Origin: an uncultured Oscillospiraceae bacterium
GTDB taxonomy: Bacteria > Bacillota_A > Clostridia > Oscillospirales > Acutalibacteraceae
Assembly: GCA_910587995.1 (NCBI GenBank)
Contig: CAJUNS010000008.1
Span: 10,504-74,503 of the forward strand
DNA: 64,000 nucleotides
Direction: 5' to 3'
The notes under the pieces were generated by a model, which was not told the DNA's origin, did no database searches, and worked only from the letters and a program-made list of their open reading frames with translations. Each line of letters begins with the position of its first letter. Position 1 is the stretch's first letter. The translations under genes were made by a program, and so were the position numbers. Shown here in pieces: positions 34,108 through 41,392 of this stretch.

Positions 34108-34173
34108 GAGTGGAATCCCCCCTTGTGTGCTCCAAATATATGCGCGGGGACAGGGCGCGTATGCCAAAAAGCT

Positions 34174-34209
34174 GGAAAAAAGAACAGCTCCCCTAAAACC
34201 AGGGGAGCC
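34174..34209 (-). terminator. Terminator of the AraC-type regulator
   Basis: GCTCCCCT (34187-34194) pairs perfectly with AGGGGAGC (34201-34208); the minus strand continues with GTTCTTTTTT. Confidence 0.8.
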
Positions 34210-34224
34210 ATCCTTTTCTACTTT

Positions 34225-35094
34225 TTAGCCACCGGAATCCAAATTTCCCACACATAGCTTTCTGACTGGGCCGTCTCCCGGCGGAAAGGACTGCAAGTGG
34301 GGAACCGCCTCGTCCCGCCGCCATCCGCTTTGGGGGAGCCACTCGGTTAAAATGCGGGTATAGGCCTTGGGAACATGGGGATAGCCTGTGGGCGAGGCAA
34401 TGGGGAACACGGCCCATGTGGCCGCCGGAACCTCCTCCACCGCCATGCCCTCCGGCCTTACGCCTCTGTACTGGGCGCCAATTATAGTCCGCATCCTGCC
34501 GCCTTCCGTGTGGAAGCGGTATGCCGCCACCTGCCAGAAGGGCCCGGTGTACAGGCTGTCCCCTCCGCCGCCGTTGTAGAGCCGGGGGTTGCAGCGGTCC
34601 ATAAACTCCCGCCATAGGGGAGTCAGGGCGTCGTCCGAGCCGCACTCTGGGTCTTCCCAGCCAGACAGGCCCACAATCTGGAAGGCTTCCCGCTTCTCAA
34701 TGCGAAACTCCATAGCATGCTCTCCTCGAATGGTTAGTAGAAAAGAGACGGGCGGATAGGTTTTCAGCAGGACGCCCTCCCGCCGCGCGGCCGAGGGGGC
34801 CGCTCCTTGGAGCTCCTTAAAGGCCCGGGCGAAAGCGGAGGGGGAATCATAGCCGTACTTCAGGGCAATGTCAATCACCTTCCCCTTTCCCTGCCTCAGG
34901 TCAAAGGCCGCCTGGGTCAGCCTCCTGCGCCGGATATACTCGGACACAGGGACTCCTGCCACGAAAGAGAACACCCGGGAGAATTCGTAAACGGAGCAGC
35001 CTACCATCCGGGCCATATCCTCATAGCGGATGGCGCCGCTCAGATTTTTCTCCATGTATTCCACCGCCTGGTTAAGCCCGCTGAGCCAGTCCAT
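34225..35094 (-). CDS. AraC-family transcriptional regulator with GyrI-like domain
   Basis: A 289-residue regulator. The N-terminal DNA-binding domain (about 8-108) has two HTH motifs: YEDMARMVGCSVYEFSRVFSF and IDIALKYGYDSPSAFARAFKEL. The C-terminal ~155 residues (from about 128) form a GyrI-like/AraC effector-binding domain (EFRIEKREAFQIVGLSGW and later GVRPEGMAVEEVPAATWAVFP), as in Rob and SoxS-related multidrug regulators that bind small hydrophobic ligands. It stands alone with its own terminator. Targets are unknown. Confidence 0.92.
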   Translation of the reverse strand: MDWLSGLNQAVEYMEKNLSGAIRYEDMARMVGCSVYEFSRVFSFVAGVPVSEYIRRRRLTQAAFDLRQGKGKVIDIALKYGYDSPSAFARAFKELQGAAPSAARREGVLLKTYPPVSFLLTIRGEHAMEFRIEKREAFQIVGLSGWEDPECGSDDALTPLWREFMDRCNPRLYNGGGGDSLYTGPFWQVAAYRFHTEGGRMRTIIGAQYRGVRPEGMAVEEVPAATWAVFPIASPTGYPHVPKAYTRILTEWLPQSGWRRDEAVPHLQSFPPGDGPVRKLCVGNLDSGG

Positions 35095-35134
35095 ACCATC
35101 TCTCCTCTCTGAGAACAGGATAACTCTTTATAGG

Positions 35135-35174
35135 AAAAAAAGCGCCGCATTTCATGCAGAATGCGGGCGCTTTT
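35135..35174 (-). terminator. Terminator of pgsA
   Basis: Stem AAGCGCC-CGCATT with AATGCG-GCGCTT, followed on the minus strand by T7; 11 bp after the pgsA stop. Confidence 0.88.
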
Positions 35175-35184
35175 GCATGGACGC

Positions 35185-35760
35185 CTATCCCTTGATCGCG
35201 TCCACATTATCCTTGATGTAAATTACGCCGGAAACCACCGTCACCGCCGCCACGGCCCAGCAAAGGACCTGGGCGGCCATGGAAACGGCCATTTCATGGG
35301 TAGGGCCGGAGAGGGCCGCCGCGAAATAGTAGAACAGAATGGTGAGCATTTGCAGCACGGTTTTTACCTTGCCCCACATGTTGGCCGCAATCACCTTTTG
35401 GCCCGCCGCCGCCAGCATCCGAATGCCCGCCACGGCGAACTCCCGGAACAGCACCACCGCCAGCACCACCGGACTGCACACCCCGTCCACGGCCATGTAG
35501 ATCAGGGCGGCGGTGGTGAGCATTTTATCCGCCAGGGGGTCGGCAAACTTGCCGAAATCCGTAACCAAATTGTGCTTGCGGGCCAGGTAGCCATCTAAAA
35601 AGTCCGTCAGGCTGGCAATGGCAAATACCGCCCCGGCCACGCAGGACCATAAGGGGCTGAAATCCTCCCGGCCATAGTGGGAGGCCGCCGCGAACACCAT
35701 GAACACAGGCACCAGCGCCACCCGCAGCATGGTCAGCTGATTGGGCAGGTTCCATTTCAT
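35185..35760 (-). CDS. pgsA: CDP-diacylglycerol-glycerol-3-phosphate phosphatidyltransferase
   Basis: A 191-residue membrane enzyme that makes phosphatidylglycerol phosphate. The CDP-alcohol phosphotransferase signature is complete: D53-x2-D56-G57-x2-A60-R61-x8-G70-x3-D74-x3-D78 (TDFLDGYLARKHNLVTDFG). Several transmembrane helices surround it. I use ATG 35760, after AAAGGGGGC; a TTG at 35778 would overlap rimO and is unlikely. It lies 14 bp after rimO on the same strand, a pairing common in Firmicutes, and ends the transcript at a strong terminator. Confidence 0.95.
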   Translation of the reverse strand: MKWNLPNQLTMLRVALVPVFMVFAAASHYGREDFSPLWSCVAGAVFAIASLTDFLDGYLARKHNLVTDFGKFADPLADKMLTTAALIYMAVDGVCSPVVLAVVLFREFAVAGIRMLAAAGQKVIAANMWGKVKTVLQMLTILFYYFAAALSGPTHEMAVSMAAQVLCWAVAAVTVVSGVIYIKDNVDAIKG

Positions 35761-35774
35761 GCCGCCGCCCCCTT

Positions 35775-37103
35775 TCAAACCAGACTCCCGGTCAGGTCGC
35801 CGTTCATCCAGCCCTCAATCTCCACCTGGACAAAATGCCCCAGCGCCGGACGCCTGCCGTTTGTGGTGAAGAACACTTTGCCATCCACATCCGGCGCGTT
35901 CCGATAGGACCGGCCGAACCAGCACTCGGCGTACCGGTCGAAGCCCTCCACCAGCACCTCCAGGGTCTGGCCCACATAGCCCTGGCATTTGCGGTCCATA
36001 CTATCAATCTGGGTGTCCATAATGATCTCCGCCCGGCGTTCCTTTTCCTCCTGGTCCACCTGGTCCGGCAGCTCCGCCGCGGGGGTGTCCTCCTCCTGCG
36101 AGTAGGGGAAGCAGCCCAGCCAGTCAAAGCCCGTTTCTTTCACAAACTCCGCCAGCTCTGTAAAGTCCTCTTCCGTCTCCCCGGGGAAGCCTGTAATCAG
36201 GGTGGTGCGCAAAACCACACCGGGTACCTTTGCCCGGATTTTTTCAATGAGCGCCGCCAGAGAGTCCCGGTCCCCCCGGCGGTTCATGGCCCGCAAAATC
36301 TTTCCGGAGCAGTGCTGCAAGGGCAGGTCGATGTAGGGAAGCACCTTTTCTTCCTGGGCCATCACCTCTAAAAGCCCGTCCGTGATGGCGTCCGGGTAGC
36401 AGTAAAGCACCCGCAGCCAGCGCAGGTCCTCGATCTGGCAGAGCCGCCGGAGCAGCTCCGCCAGGGAGTAGGCGCCATAAAGGTCGATGCCATACCGTGT
36501 GGTGTCCTGGGCGATGAGCACCAATTCCTTGGCCCCATCCGCCACAAGGGCCCGGGCCTCCGCCTCAATGTCCTCCATCGGGCGGCTCCGGTAGCCGCCC
36601 CGGATGAGGGGAATGGCGCAGTAAGAGCAGCGGTTGCCGCAGCCCTCGGCGATTTTTAGGTAGGCGGACCAGCTGGGGGTGGTCAGCTCTCTTTCGCCGC
36701 ACAGGGGCAGCTTGTCCTTGGGGGGGAAAGCCTCTACGCTCCCTTCATCCAGCAGCCGCCGCAGGTAAGCGGCGGGGTCCGCGTTGGCCCCAATGCCCAG
36801 CACGCCGTCCAGCTCGGGAATTTCTTTCCGCATTTCCTGCTGGTAGCGCTCCGCCATGCAGCCCGTGGCCACCAGCTTTTTAATGCGGCCCTCTTTCTTA
36901 AGGAGCGCCAGCTCTAAAATCTCGTCGATGGATTCTTTTTTTGCGCTCTCAATAAAGCCGCAGGTGTTGACAATGGCCACATCGGCCATGGCCACGTCGT
37001 CTACCAGCTCATAGCCCGCCGCCTTCAGCGAGGCCATAAAGACCTCTCCGTCCACTTGGTTCTTGGCGCAGCCCAGGCTAATCATTCCAACCTTTACCGG
37101 CAT
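35775..37103 (-). CDS. rimO: Ribosomal protein S12 methylthiotransferase
   Basis: A 442-residue radical SAM enzyme that methylthiolates an Asp of ribosomal protein S12. The N-terminal MTTase domain has cluster cysteines C12 (SLGCAKNQVD), C48 (NTCGF) and C82 (TGCMAE). The radical SAM triad is C155, C159, C162 (CGNRCSYC). A TRAM domain closes the protein (YVGQTLEVLVEGFD...GDLTGSLV). SLGCAKN and the ~440 length favour RimO over MiaB/MtaB. ATG 37103 has GGGAGG seven bases upstream. It follows the tandem Nudix gene by 1 bp. Confidence 0.95.
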   Translation of the reverse strand: MPVKVGMISLGCAKNQVDGEVFMASLKAAGYELVDDVAMADVAIVNTCGFIESAKKESIDEILELALLKKEGRIKKLVATGCMAERYQQEMRKEIPELDGVLGIGANADPAAYLRRLLDEGSVEAFPPKDKLPLCGERELTTPSWSAYLKIAEGCGNRCSYCAIPLIRGGYRSRPMEDIEAEARALVADGAKELVLIAQDTTRYGIDLYGAYSLAELLRRLCQIEDLRWLRVLYCYPDAITDGLLEVMAQEEKVLPYIDLPLQHCSGKILRAMNRRGDRDSLAALIEKIRAKVPGVVLRTTLITGFPGETEEDFTELAEFVKETGFDWLGCFPYSQEEDTPAAELPDQVDQEEKERRAEIIMDTQIDSMDRKCQGYVGQTLEVLVEGFDRYAECWFGRSYRNAPDVDGKVFFTTNGRRPALGHFVQVEIEGWMNGDLTGSLV

Positions 37104-37104
37104 C

Positions 37105-38160
37105 TTAAAAACCTCCCTCATGATTTGGCGCGGCAAAGGCCCGCACCAAGCCAAAGAATTCCTTTGTGTCAGTCCCGGCCCAGATCTCTCCGGCCCGAAC
37201 CTTGTCCTCCCACTCTTCCAGGGAAAACCACCGGGCGTCTACGGTCTCTCCCGGCTGAAGCCTCACCCCGCTGGCGGGAATGTCCCGGCGCAGGGCGTAT
37301 ACATCCAGCAGTTCGCCTCCGTCGGAAAACCTGCCTTGAACCCGCAGAATAAATTGCAGCTCCTGGGGGCTGGCCGCGATTCCCGTCTCCTCCCGCAGCT
37401 CCCGCACCGCCCCCTGCAAGCTGGTCTCCCCAGCCAGGGCGCTTCCGCCGGGGCATTCCCAGGTATGGGGAAGCACCTCTTTTTCTGGACTGCGCAGGGT
37501 GCAGAGGATCTGTCCCGAAGCGTTATAAATTACCACGGCGGCGGCCAGACAGAATTCCCCGGGCAGCAAGTCCGTGCCCCGCCGGTGGAGGCGTCCGGTG
37601 GAACGTCCCCCGGCGTCATAGATGTCCAGCAGCTCCGGGGCGGGGGCCTCCGCCAAAGCCCGCACAGCGGCAAAGAACTGGTCCGTGTAGGCTCCGGCCA
37701 AGATCTCCCCGGCCCGGGCCTTTTTCTCCCACAGGTCCAGATCCACCCACTGGGCGCCGTCCACCTCGCCAGGCTGCAAAACCGCGCTCTCCGCCGGAAA
37801 ATCCCGCCGCAGGCCATAGACGTCCATGAAAAATCCCTCCGCGTTTAGGCCTTCCGCCTTTCTCCGGCAGAGAAACCGCAGTTCGTCCGGCACGGCCTGA
37901 ATGCCCGTCTCTTCCCAGAGCTCCCGCACAGCGGCCGCGCGGCTCTCCTCCCCGGCCAAGACCCCGCCGCCGGGGTTTTCCCACATACCGGGCATTTGGC
38001 GCTTGGCCTGGCTTCGCAGGGTGCAGAACACCTGCCCCGCCTTGTTGACGATCACCACGGTCACCGCCAGGTGGTAGTCCCCAGGGGCCAGGGGTTTTTC
38101 CCGGGGCTGGGTGCGGCCGGTGGGCCTGCCCTCTCCATCGTAAATGTCCCAAAGTTCCAC
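37105..38160 (-). CDS. Tandem Nudix hydrolase (two domains)
   Basis: A 351-residue protein made of two homologous Nudix domains. Domain 1 (about 1-170) has Nudix box GGVLAGEESRAAAVRELWEE; domain 2 (about 176-345) has GGSALAGETSLQGAVRELREE; both keep the RE-x2-EE-x-G metal-binding pattern. Each domain begins with a matching LxDIYDxxGRxTGR segment, so it arose by internal duplication. That start resembles IPP isomerase-like/YfcD-type Nudix proteins, but the substrate is unknown. It begins at GTG overlapping the stop of the YihY gene by one base (TAGTG), and ends 1 bp from rimO, so all are one operon. Confidence 0.88.
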   Translation of the reverse strand: MELWDIYDGEGRPTGRTQPREKPLAPGDYHLAVTVVIVNKAGQVFCTLRSQAKRQMPGMWENPGGGVLAGEESRAAAVRELWEETGIQAVPDELRFLCRRKAEGLNAEGFFMDVYGLRRDFPAESAVLQPGEVDGAQWVDLDLWEKKARAGEILAGAYTDQFFAAVRALAEAPAPELLDIYDAGGRSTGRLHRRGTDLLPGEFCLAAAVVIYNASGQILCTLRSPEKEVLPHTWECPGGSALAGETSLQGAVRELREETGIAASPQELQFILRVQGRFSDGGELLDVYALRRDIPASGVRLQPGETVDARWFSLEEWEDKVRAGEIWAGTDTKEFFGLVRAFAAPNHEGGF

Positions 38161-39074
38161 TATTCATCCTCCCCTTCCGGCTTTGACCCGGCGGTGGATT
38201 GGGTGCCGGCCGGGACGCGCTTGATTTTATATTTCTTCGGCTTCCTGTGCCACAGGGCCCGCAGGTCCTTCTTTACGCCGCTGGTTTCCAGCCAAACGCT
38301 GACCTCGCCGCCTAAAAACAGAATATACATACAGGAAAACAGCCAAAACATCAAAATGACCAGCGTGGCCAGGCTGCCGTAGATGGAAAAATTGGAAAAA
38401 TTTTCTACAAACAGCGAAAAGAAGAAGGAAAACAGCACCCAGCCGCCCGCCCCAAAGGCCGCGCCCGCCAGGTTGTGGCGGAACTTGACCCGGCGCTTTG
38501 GGACAAAATTGTACAGCAGCGTAAAAAAGCCGAAAAGCAGCACAAAGCTTACCAGAGATTTAAATTTCATGAGCAAAGCGGCAAACAGGGGCCAGCGGTC
38601 CAAAAGAAACTTGTAAATGGTGGAGCCGAAAACCAGCAGCAGGGCCGCGGCCAAAATTACAATGGCCAGCATAAGCACATAGACCACAGCCATAACCCGC
38701 AGAGCTACCAGATTCCGGCCTTTTTTTCCGCCGTAAATCTGGTCCAGGCCCTTAATGACCGCCACCATGCCCATGGAGGAGGACCACACCGCCGTAATCA
38801 CCGCCGCGGGCAGAACGCCGCTGGAGTCGATGGGGCTGGGGATGACCTCAGACAGAGCGGAGGAAAACACAGCGGGCAGCTGGTCCAGAGCAGCCTCAAC
38901 CATGGAAAGGCCGGAGGAAAAGTGCACGCGCTGCATCAGCGTCAGCAAAAAGGCCAGAAAGGGCAGAAAGGAGGTGATGAGGAAGAAAGCCCCATGGGCG
39001 GCGGAGGAATCCAGCCGGTCCACCCGGGCGCGGTTGACGAACCAGGCGATGTGTTTTTTCAAAAAAGGGAGCAT
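38160..39074 (-). CDS. YihY/BrkB-family membrane protein
   Basis: A 304-residue inner-membrane protein of the YihY/virulence factor BrkB family, once misnamed ribonuclease BN. Six hydrophobic segments are visible, beginning AHGAFFLITSFLPFLAFLLTLM, with ALRVMAVVYVLMLAIVILAAALLLVFGS central and SLATLVILMFWLFSCMYILFLGGEV near the end; the last motif is characteristic. The C-terminus is basic (RHRKPKKYKIKR). The start at 39074 has AAGGAGG a few bases upstream. Its function is unknown. It is the first gene of the YihY-Nudix-rimO-pgsA operon. Confidence 0.9.
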   Translation of the reverse strand: MLPFLKKHIAWFVNRARVDRLDSSAAHGAFFLITSFLPFLAFLLTLMQRVHFSSGLSMVEAALDQLPAVFSSALSEVIPSPIDSSGVLPAAVITAVWSSSMGMVAVIKGLDQIYGGKKGRNLVALRVMAVVYVLMLAIVILAAALLLVFGSTIYKFLLDRWPLFAALLMKFKSLVSFVLLFGFFTLLYNFVPKRRVKFRHNLAGAAFGAGGWVLFSFFFSLFVENFSNFSIYGSLATLVILMFWLFSCMYILFLGGEVSVWLETSGVKKDLRALWHRKPKKYKIKRVPAGTQSTAGSKPEGEDE

Positions 39075-39181
39075 GGGGGCCTCCTTGGAGAGAGAAGTGG
39101 GGAGGGATGGACACTTTGGGTTCATTATAACACAGTTTGTCCAGATTTGCTACACGAAAAATGGGGACAGGCTTCCCGGCC

Positions 39182-39272
39182 ATGGGAGTGCCCATTTCCA
39201 GGAGCTTTTCGTGTTCCCTCACCATAAGGGCAGGGGTACACAGATGGTCCTCTCTGTGGTTGGGACCATCCC
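39182..39272 (-). repeat. Repeat family A, copy A4 (diverged)
   Basis: Read on the minus strand: GGTCCCAACCACAGAG, a degenerate central stem, GGGAACACGAAAAGCTC, then GGGCACTCCC. Same order as A1 and A2. The left TIR is altered to GGTCCC. It is flanked by the asnA promoter. Confidence 0.65.
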
Positions 39273-39287
39273 CCGGTCATTGTCCCC

Positions 39288-39316
39288 TGGACAAATGGCG
39301 TTTTTTGTGTTATGCT
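39288..39316 (+). promoter_or_regulatory. Promoter of asnA
   Basis: TGGACA (39288-39293), 17-bp spacer, TATGCT (39311-39316), 42 bp before asnA and adjacent to repeat A4. Confidence 0.5.
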
Positions 39317-39357
39317 GTAATCAATTTCTTACCTTACCCGAAAGGCTGTGAACCCTT

Positions 39358-40359
39358 ATGACTACCATCCCTCAAAACTATACCCCCGCGCTTGGGCTCT
39401 ACGATACCCAGAAGGCCATCGGCCTGATCAAGAATATCTTCCAGGTAAAGCTCTGCGCCGCCCTGCATCTGAAACGCGTCACCGCGCCCCTCTTTGTGGA
39501 CCCGGCCACGGGCCTTAACGACGACCTGAACGGCGTGGAGCGCCCGGTGGGCTTTGACATCCCCGCTGTGGGCAAAACCGGGCAGGTGGTCCATTCCTTG
39601 GCCAAGTGGAAGCGCCTGGCCCTGCATGACTACGACTTTTTTGTGGGAAACGGCCTTATTACGGACATGAACGCCATTCGCCGGGACGAGGAGCTGGATA
39701 ACCTCCACTCCATCTATGTGGACCAGTGGGACTGGGAAAAGGTCATTGACCGGGAGTCTCGAACCGAGGCTTATTTGCAGGACGCTGTGCGGAAGATCGT
39801 CACGGCCATCTGCGGCACATTGGATGAGCTTCAGTGGCAGTTCCCGGACCTGCCCACCCAGCTGTGCCGGGAGGTGGCCTTTGTCACCGCCCAGGAGCTG
39901 GAGGACCGCTGGCCGGACCGTACCCCCAAGGAGCGGGAGAACCTGTTTGTCAAGGAGCATCCCACCGCGTTTATTCAGCGGATCGGCGGCCGGCTGAAAA
40001 GCGGAAAGCCCCACGATGGCAGGGCCCCGGACTATGACGATTGGTCCTTGAACGGCGACCTGCTCTTCTGGCATGAGACGCTGGGGCTGGCGCTGGAGAT
40101 CAGCAGCATGGGCATCCGGGTGGACGGGGAGAGCCTGGACCGCCAGCTGCGGGAGGCCGGCTGCGACAGCCGCCGGGAGCTGCCCTTCCACAAAATGCTG
40201 CTGGCCGGGGAGCTGCCCCTGACCATCGGCGGAGGCATTGGCCAGAGCCGCCTGTGCATGCTGCTTTTGGGCAAGGCCCACATTGGCGAGGTGCAGGCCT
40301 CCCTGTGGGACCAGGAAACCCGGGACCAGTGCCGGGAGGCGGGCGTGGTGCTGCTGTAA
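39358..40359 (+). CDS. asnA: Aspartate-ammonia ligase (asparagine synthetase A)
   Basis: A 333-residue class II aminoacyl-tRNA-synthetase-like enzyme making asparagine from aspartate, ammonia and ATP. The N-terminus VKLCAALHLKRVTAPLFVDPATGLNDDLNGVERPVGFDI is diagnostic in type; later motifs include YVDQWDWEKVI and the C-terminal GGGIGQSRLCMLLLGKAHIGEVQASLW. Length is typical (about 330). An unrelated glutamine-dependent enzyme, AsnB, is encoded less than 2 kb away, so both nitrogen donors could be used. Confidence 0.96.
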   Translation: MTTIPQNYTPALGLYDTQKAIGLIKNIFQVKLCAALHLKRVTAPLFVDPATGLNDDLNGVERPVGFDIPAVGKTGQVVHSLAKWKRLALHDYDFFVGNGLITDMNAIRRDEELDNLHSIYVDQWDWEKVIDRESRTEAYLQDAVRKIVTAICGTLDELQWQFPDLPTQLCREVAFVTAQELEDRWPDRTPKERENLFVKEHPTAFIQRIGGRLKSGKPHDGRAPDYDDWSLNGDLLFWHETLGLALEISSMGIRVDGESLDRQLREAGCDSRRELPFHKMLLAGELPLTIGGGIGQSRLCMLLLGKAHIGEVQASLWDQETRDQCREAGVVLL

Positions 40360-40390
40360 ACCCCGGCCCAGCCGCCCGCTTACAGCGGGC

Positions 40391-40438
40391 CGAAAGGAAA
40401 GAGGGCCCAGGCAAACGCCTGGGCCCTCTTTCCTTTCG
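40391..40438. terminator. 22-bp perfect bidirectional hairpin
   Basis: Arms 40391-40412 and 40417-40438 are perfectly complementary around a 4-nt AAAC loop. The stem carries its own A/T-rich base, so it can end asnA from the left and the minus-strand gene from the right. Confidence 0.8.
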
Positions 40439-40524
40439 CTTCGCCTCTGGCGAAGGGCAGGGCCTTTCGCGGCGGCGCTTTTCCCAGCGCAGAGAGGTCC
40501 GCCCCTTGCGGGACAGGGGAAGGA

Positions 40525-41268
40525 CTACCCGTTCTTTGAGAGAAAATCCGCTGCGTCAACCACCTGAACCCCGCCTGCGTCGGAGAAAGCCTGCCGAAGA
40601 TAATGAAGATGCCCAGCCCCTATGAGCAGCAATACCCTTTCATTGGGCGCTTGGAAAAGCTCCATCACGTTTTTCCAGATCCGCAAATTACGGTAGTACC
40701 AATACTGGGCCACCCATTTCGCCCCGGCCGGGTCCTGGGCGTCTCCCAGCAGGGCATAGTCCAGATAGGCCCTGTGGTCTTCCAGGGCGCGGGCTGGCTG
40801 GTTCAAGAAGATGAAATGATCCAGAAGCGTGGAGGACTCTAAATGCCTCTGATTTCCGGCATGGGAGGCCTTTGCCTTGGCGTCCAGTTCCTGAATGCGC
40901 GCGCAGGGGTGGTCCGCCATCCACTGAAAGATGCTGCCCACATGGGGCTGGGCCTCGTTCCAATCCACACAGTACAGCTGTTCCTGCCCCAGGCGTTTGG
41001 CCAGGCGAAAAGCAATCTGCTGGACCTCCCCCGCCGCCAGACCGGCCTCACCCTGGACGTACGCCTGGTATTGCCGCAGAAGTCCGGCGCTTTGCTCTGG
41101 CTTTTGCTCCACCGCAATTTTTGTAGGCTGGAACGCCTCTAGGGCTTCTACCACCTGCAAAACCTCCCGCTGCCGCTCCGGGGAAAGGATGTCCGCCCCC
41201 TGGTGGAATCGGTCTCCGTTATCCGGGCTGTGAAAATGGAAGGTGCCAAGAATCATGATTTCCTGCAT
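40525..41268 (-). CDS. DUF5694-type protein (TraB-like)
   Basis: A 247-residue soluble protein resembling the DUF5694 family, distantly similar to TraB/PrgY and erythromycin-esterase-like folds. The start has ILGTFHFHSPDNGD and the end has LLLIGAGHLHYL, the two His-containing motifs that usually form a putative metal site (GxFH and GxGH). The core AVEQKPEQSAGLLRQYQAY contains the conserved Glu. No signal peptide is seen. Biochemical activity is unknown. It stands between asnA and repeat B2. Confidence 0.75.
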   Translation of the reverse strand: MQEIMILGTFHFHSPDNGDRFHQGADILSPERQREVLQVVEALEAFQPTKIAVEQKPEQSAGLLRQYQAYVQGEAGLAAGEVQQIAFRLAKRLGQEQLYCVDWNEAQPHVGSIFQWMADHPCARIQELDAKAKASHAGNQRHLESSTLLDHFIFLNQPARALEDHRAYLDYALLGDAQDPAGAKWVAQYWYYRNLRIWKNVMELFQAPNERVLLLIGAGHLHYLRQAFSDAGGVQVVDAADFLSKNG

Positions 41269-41293
41269 AAAAACATTTCCCTTCTATCACTTG

Positions 41294-41392
41294 ATAGTAA
41301 ACGCACTTGAAAATCGGCATTTACTGCTTTTCAAGCCTGGCGGCGCGGGCACGCCCGCGCCGCCAGGCTCAAAAGAGGTAATACGTTCTCAG
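41294..41392 (-). repeat. Repeat family B, copy B2 (inverted)
   Basis: The B1 element in opposite orientation: TAGTAAACGC end, CTTGAAAA/TTTTCAAG hairpin, a perfect 15-bp CCTGGCGGCGCGGGC/GCCCGCGCCGCCAGG hairpin, and a truncated CTCAAAAGAG part. It runs up to the asnB stop codon at 41389-41391. Confidence 0.75.
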
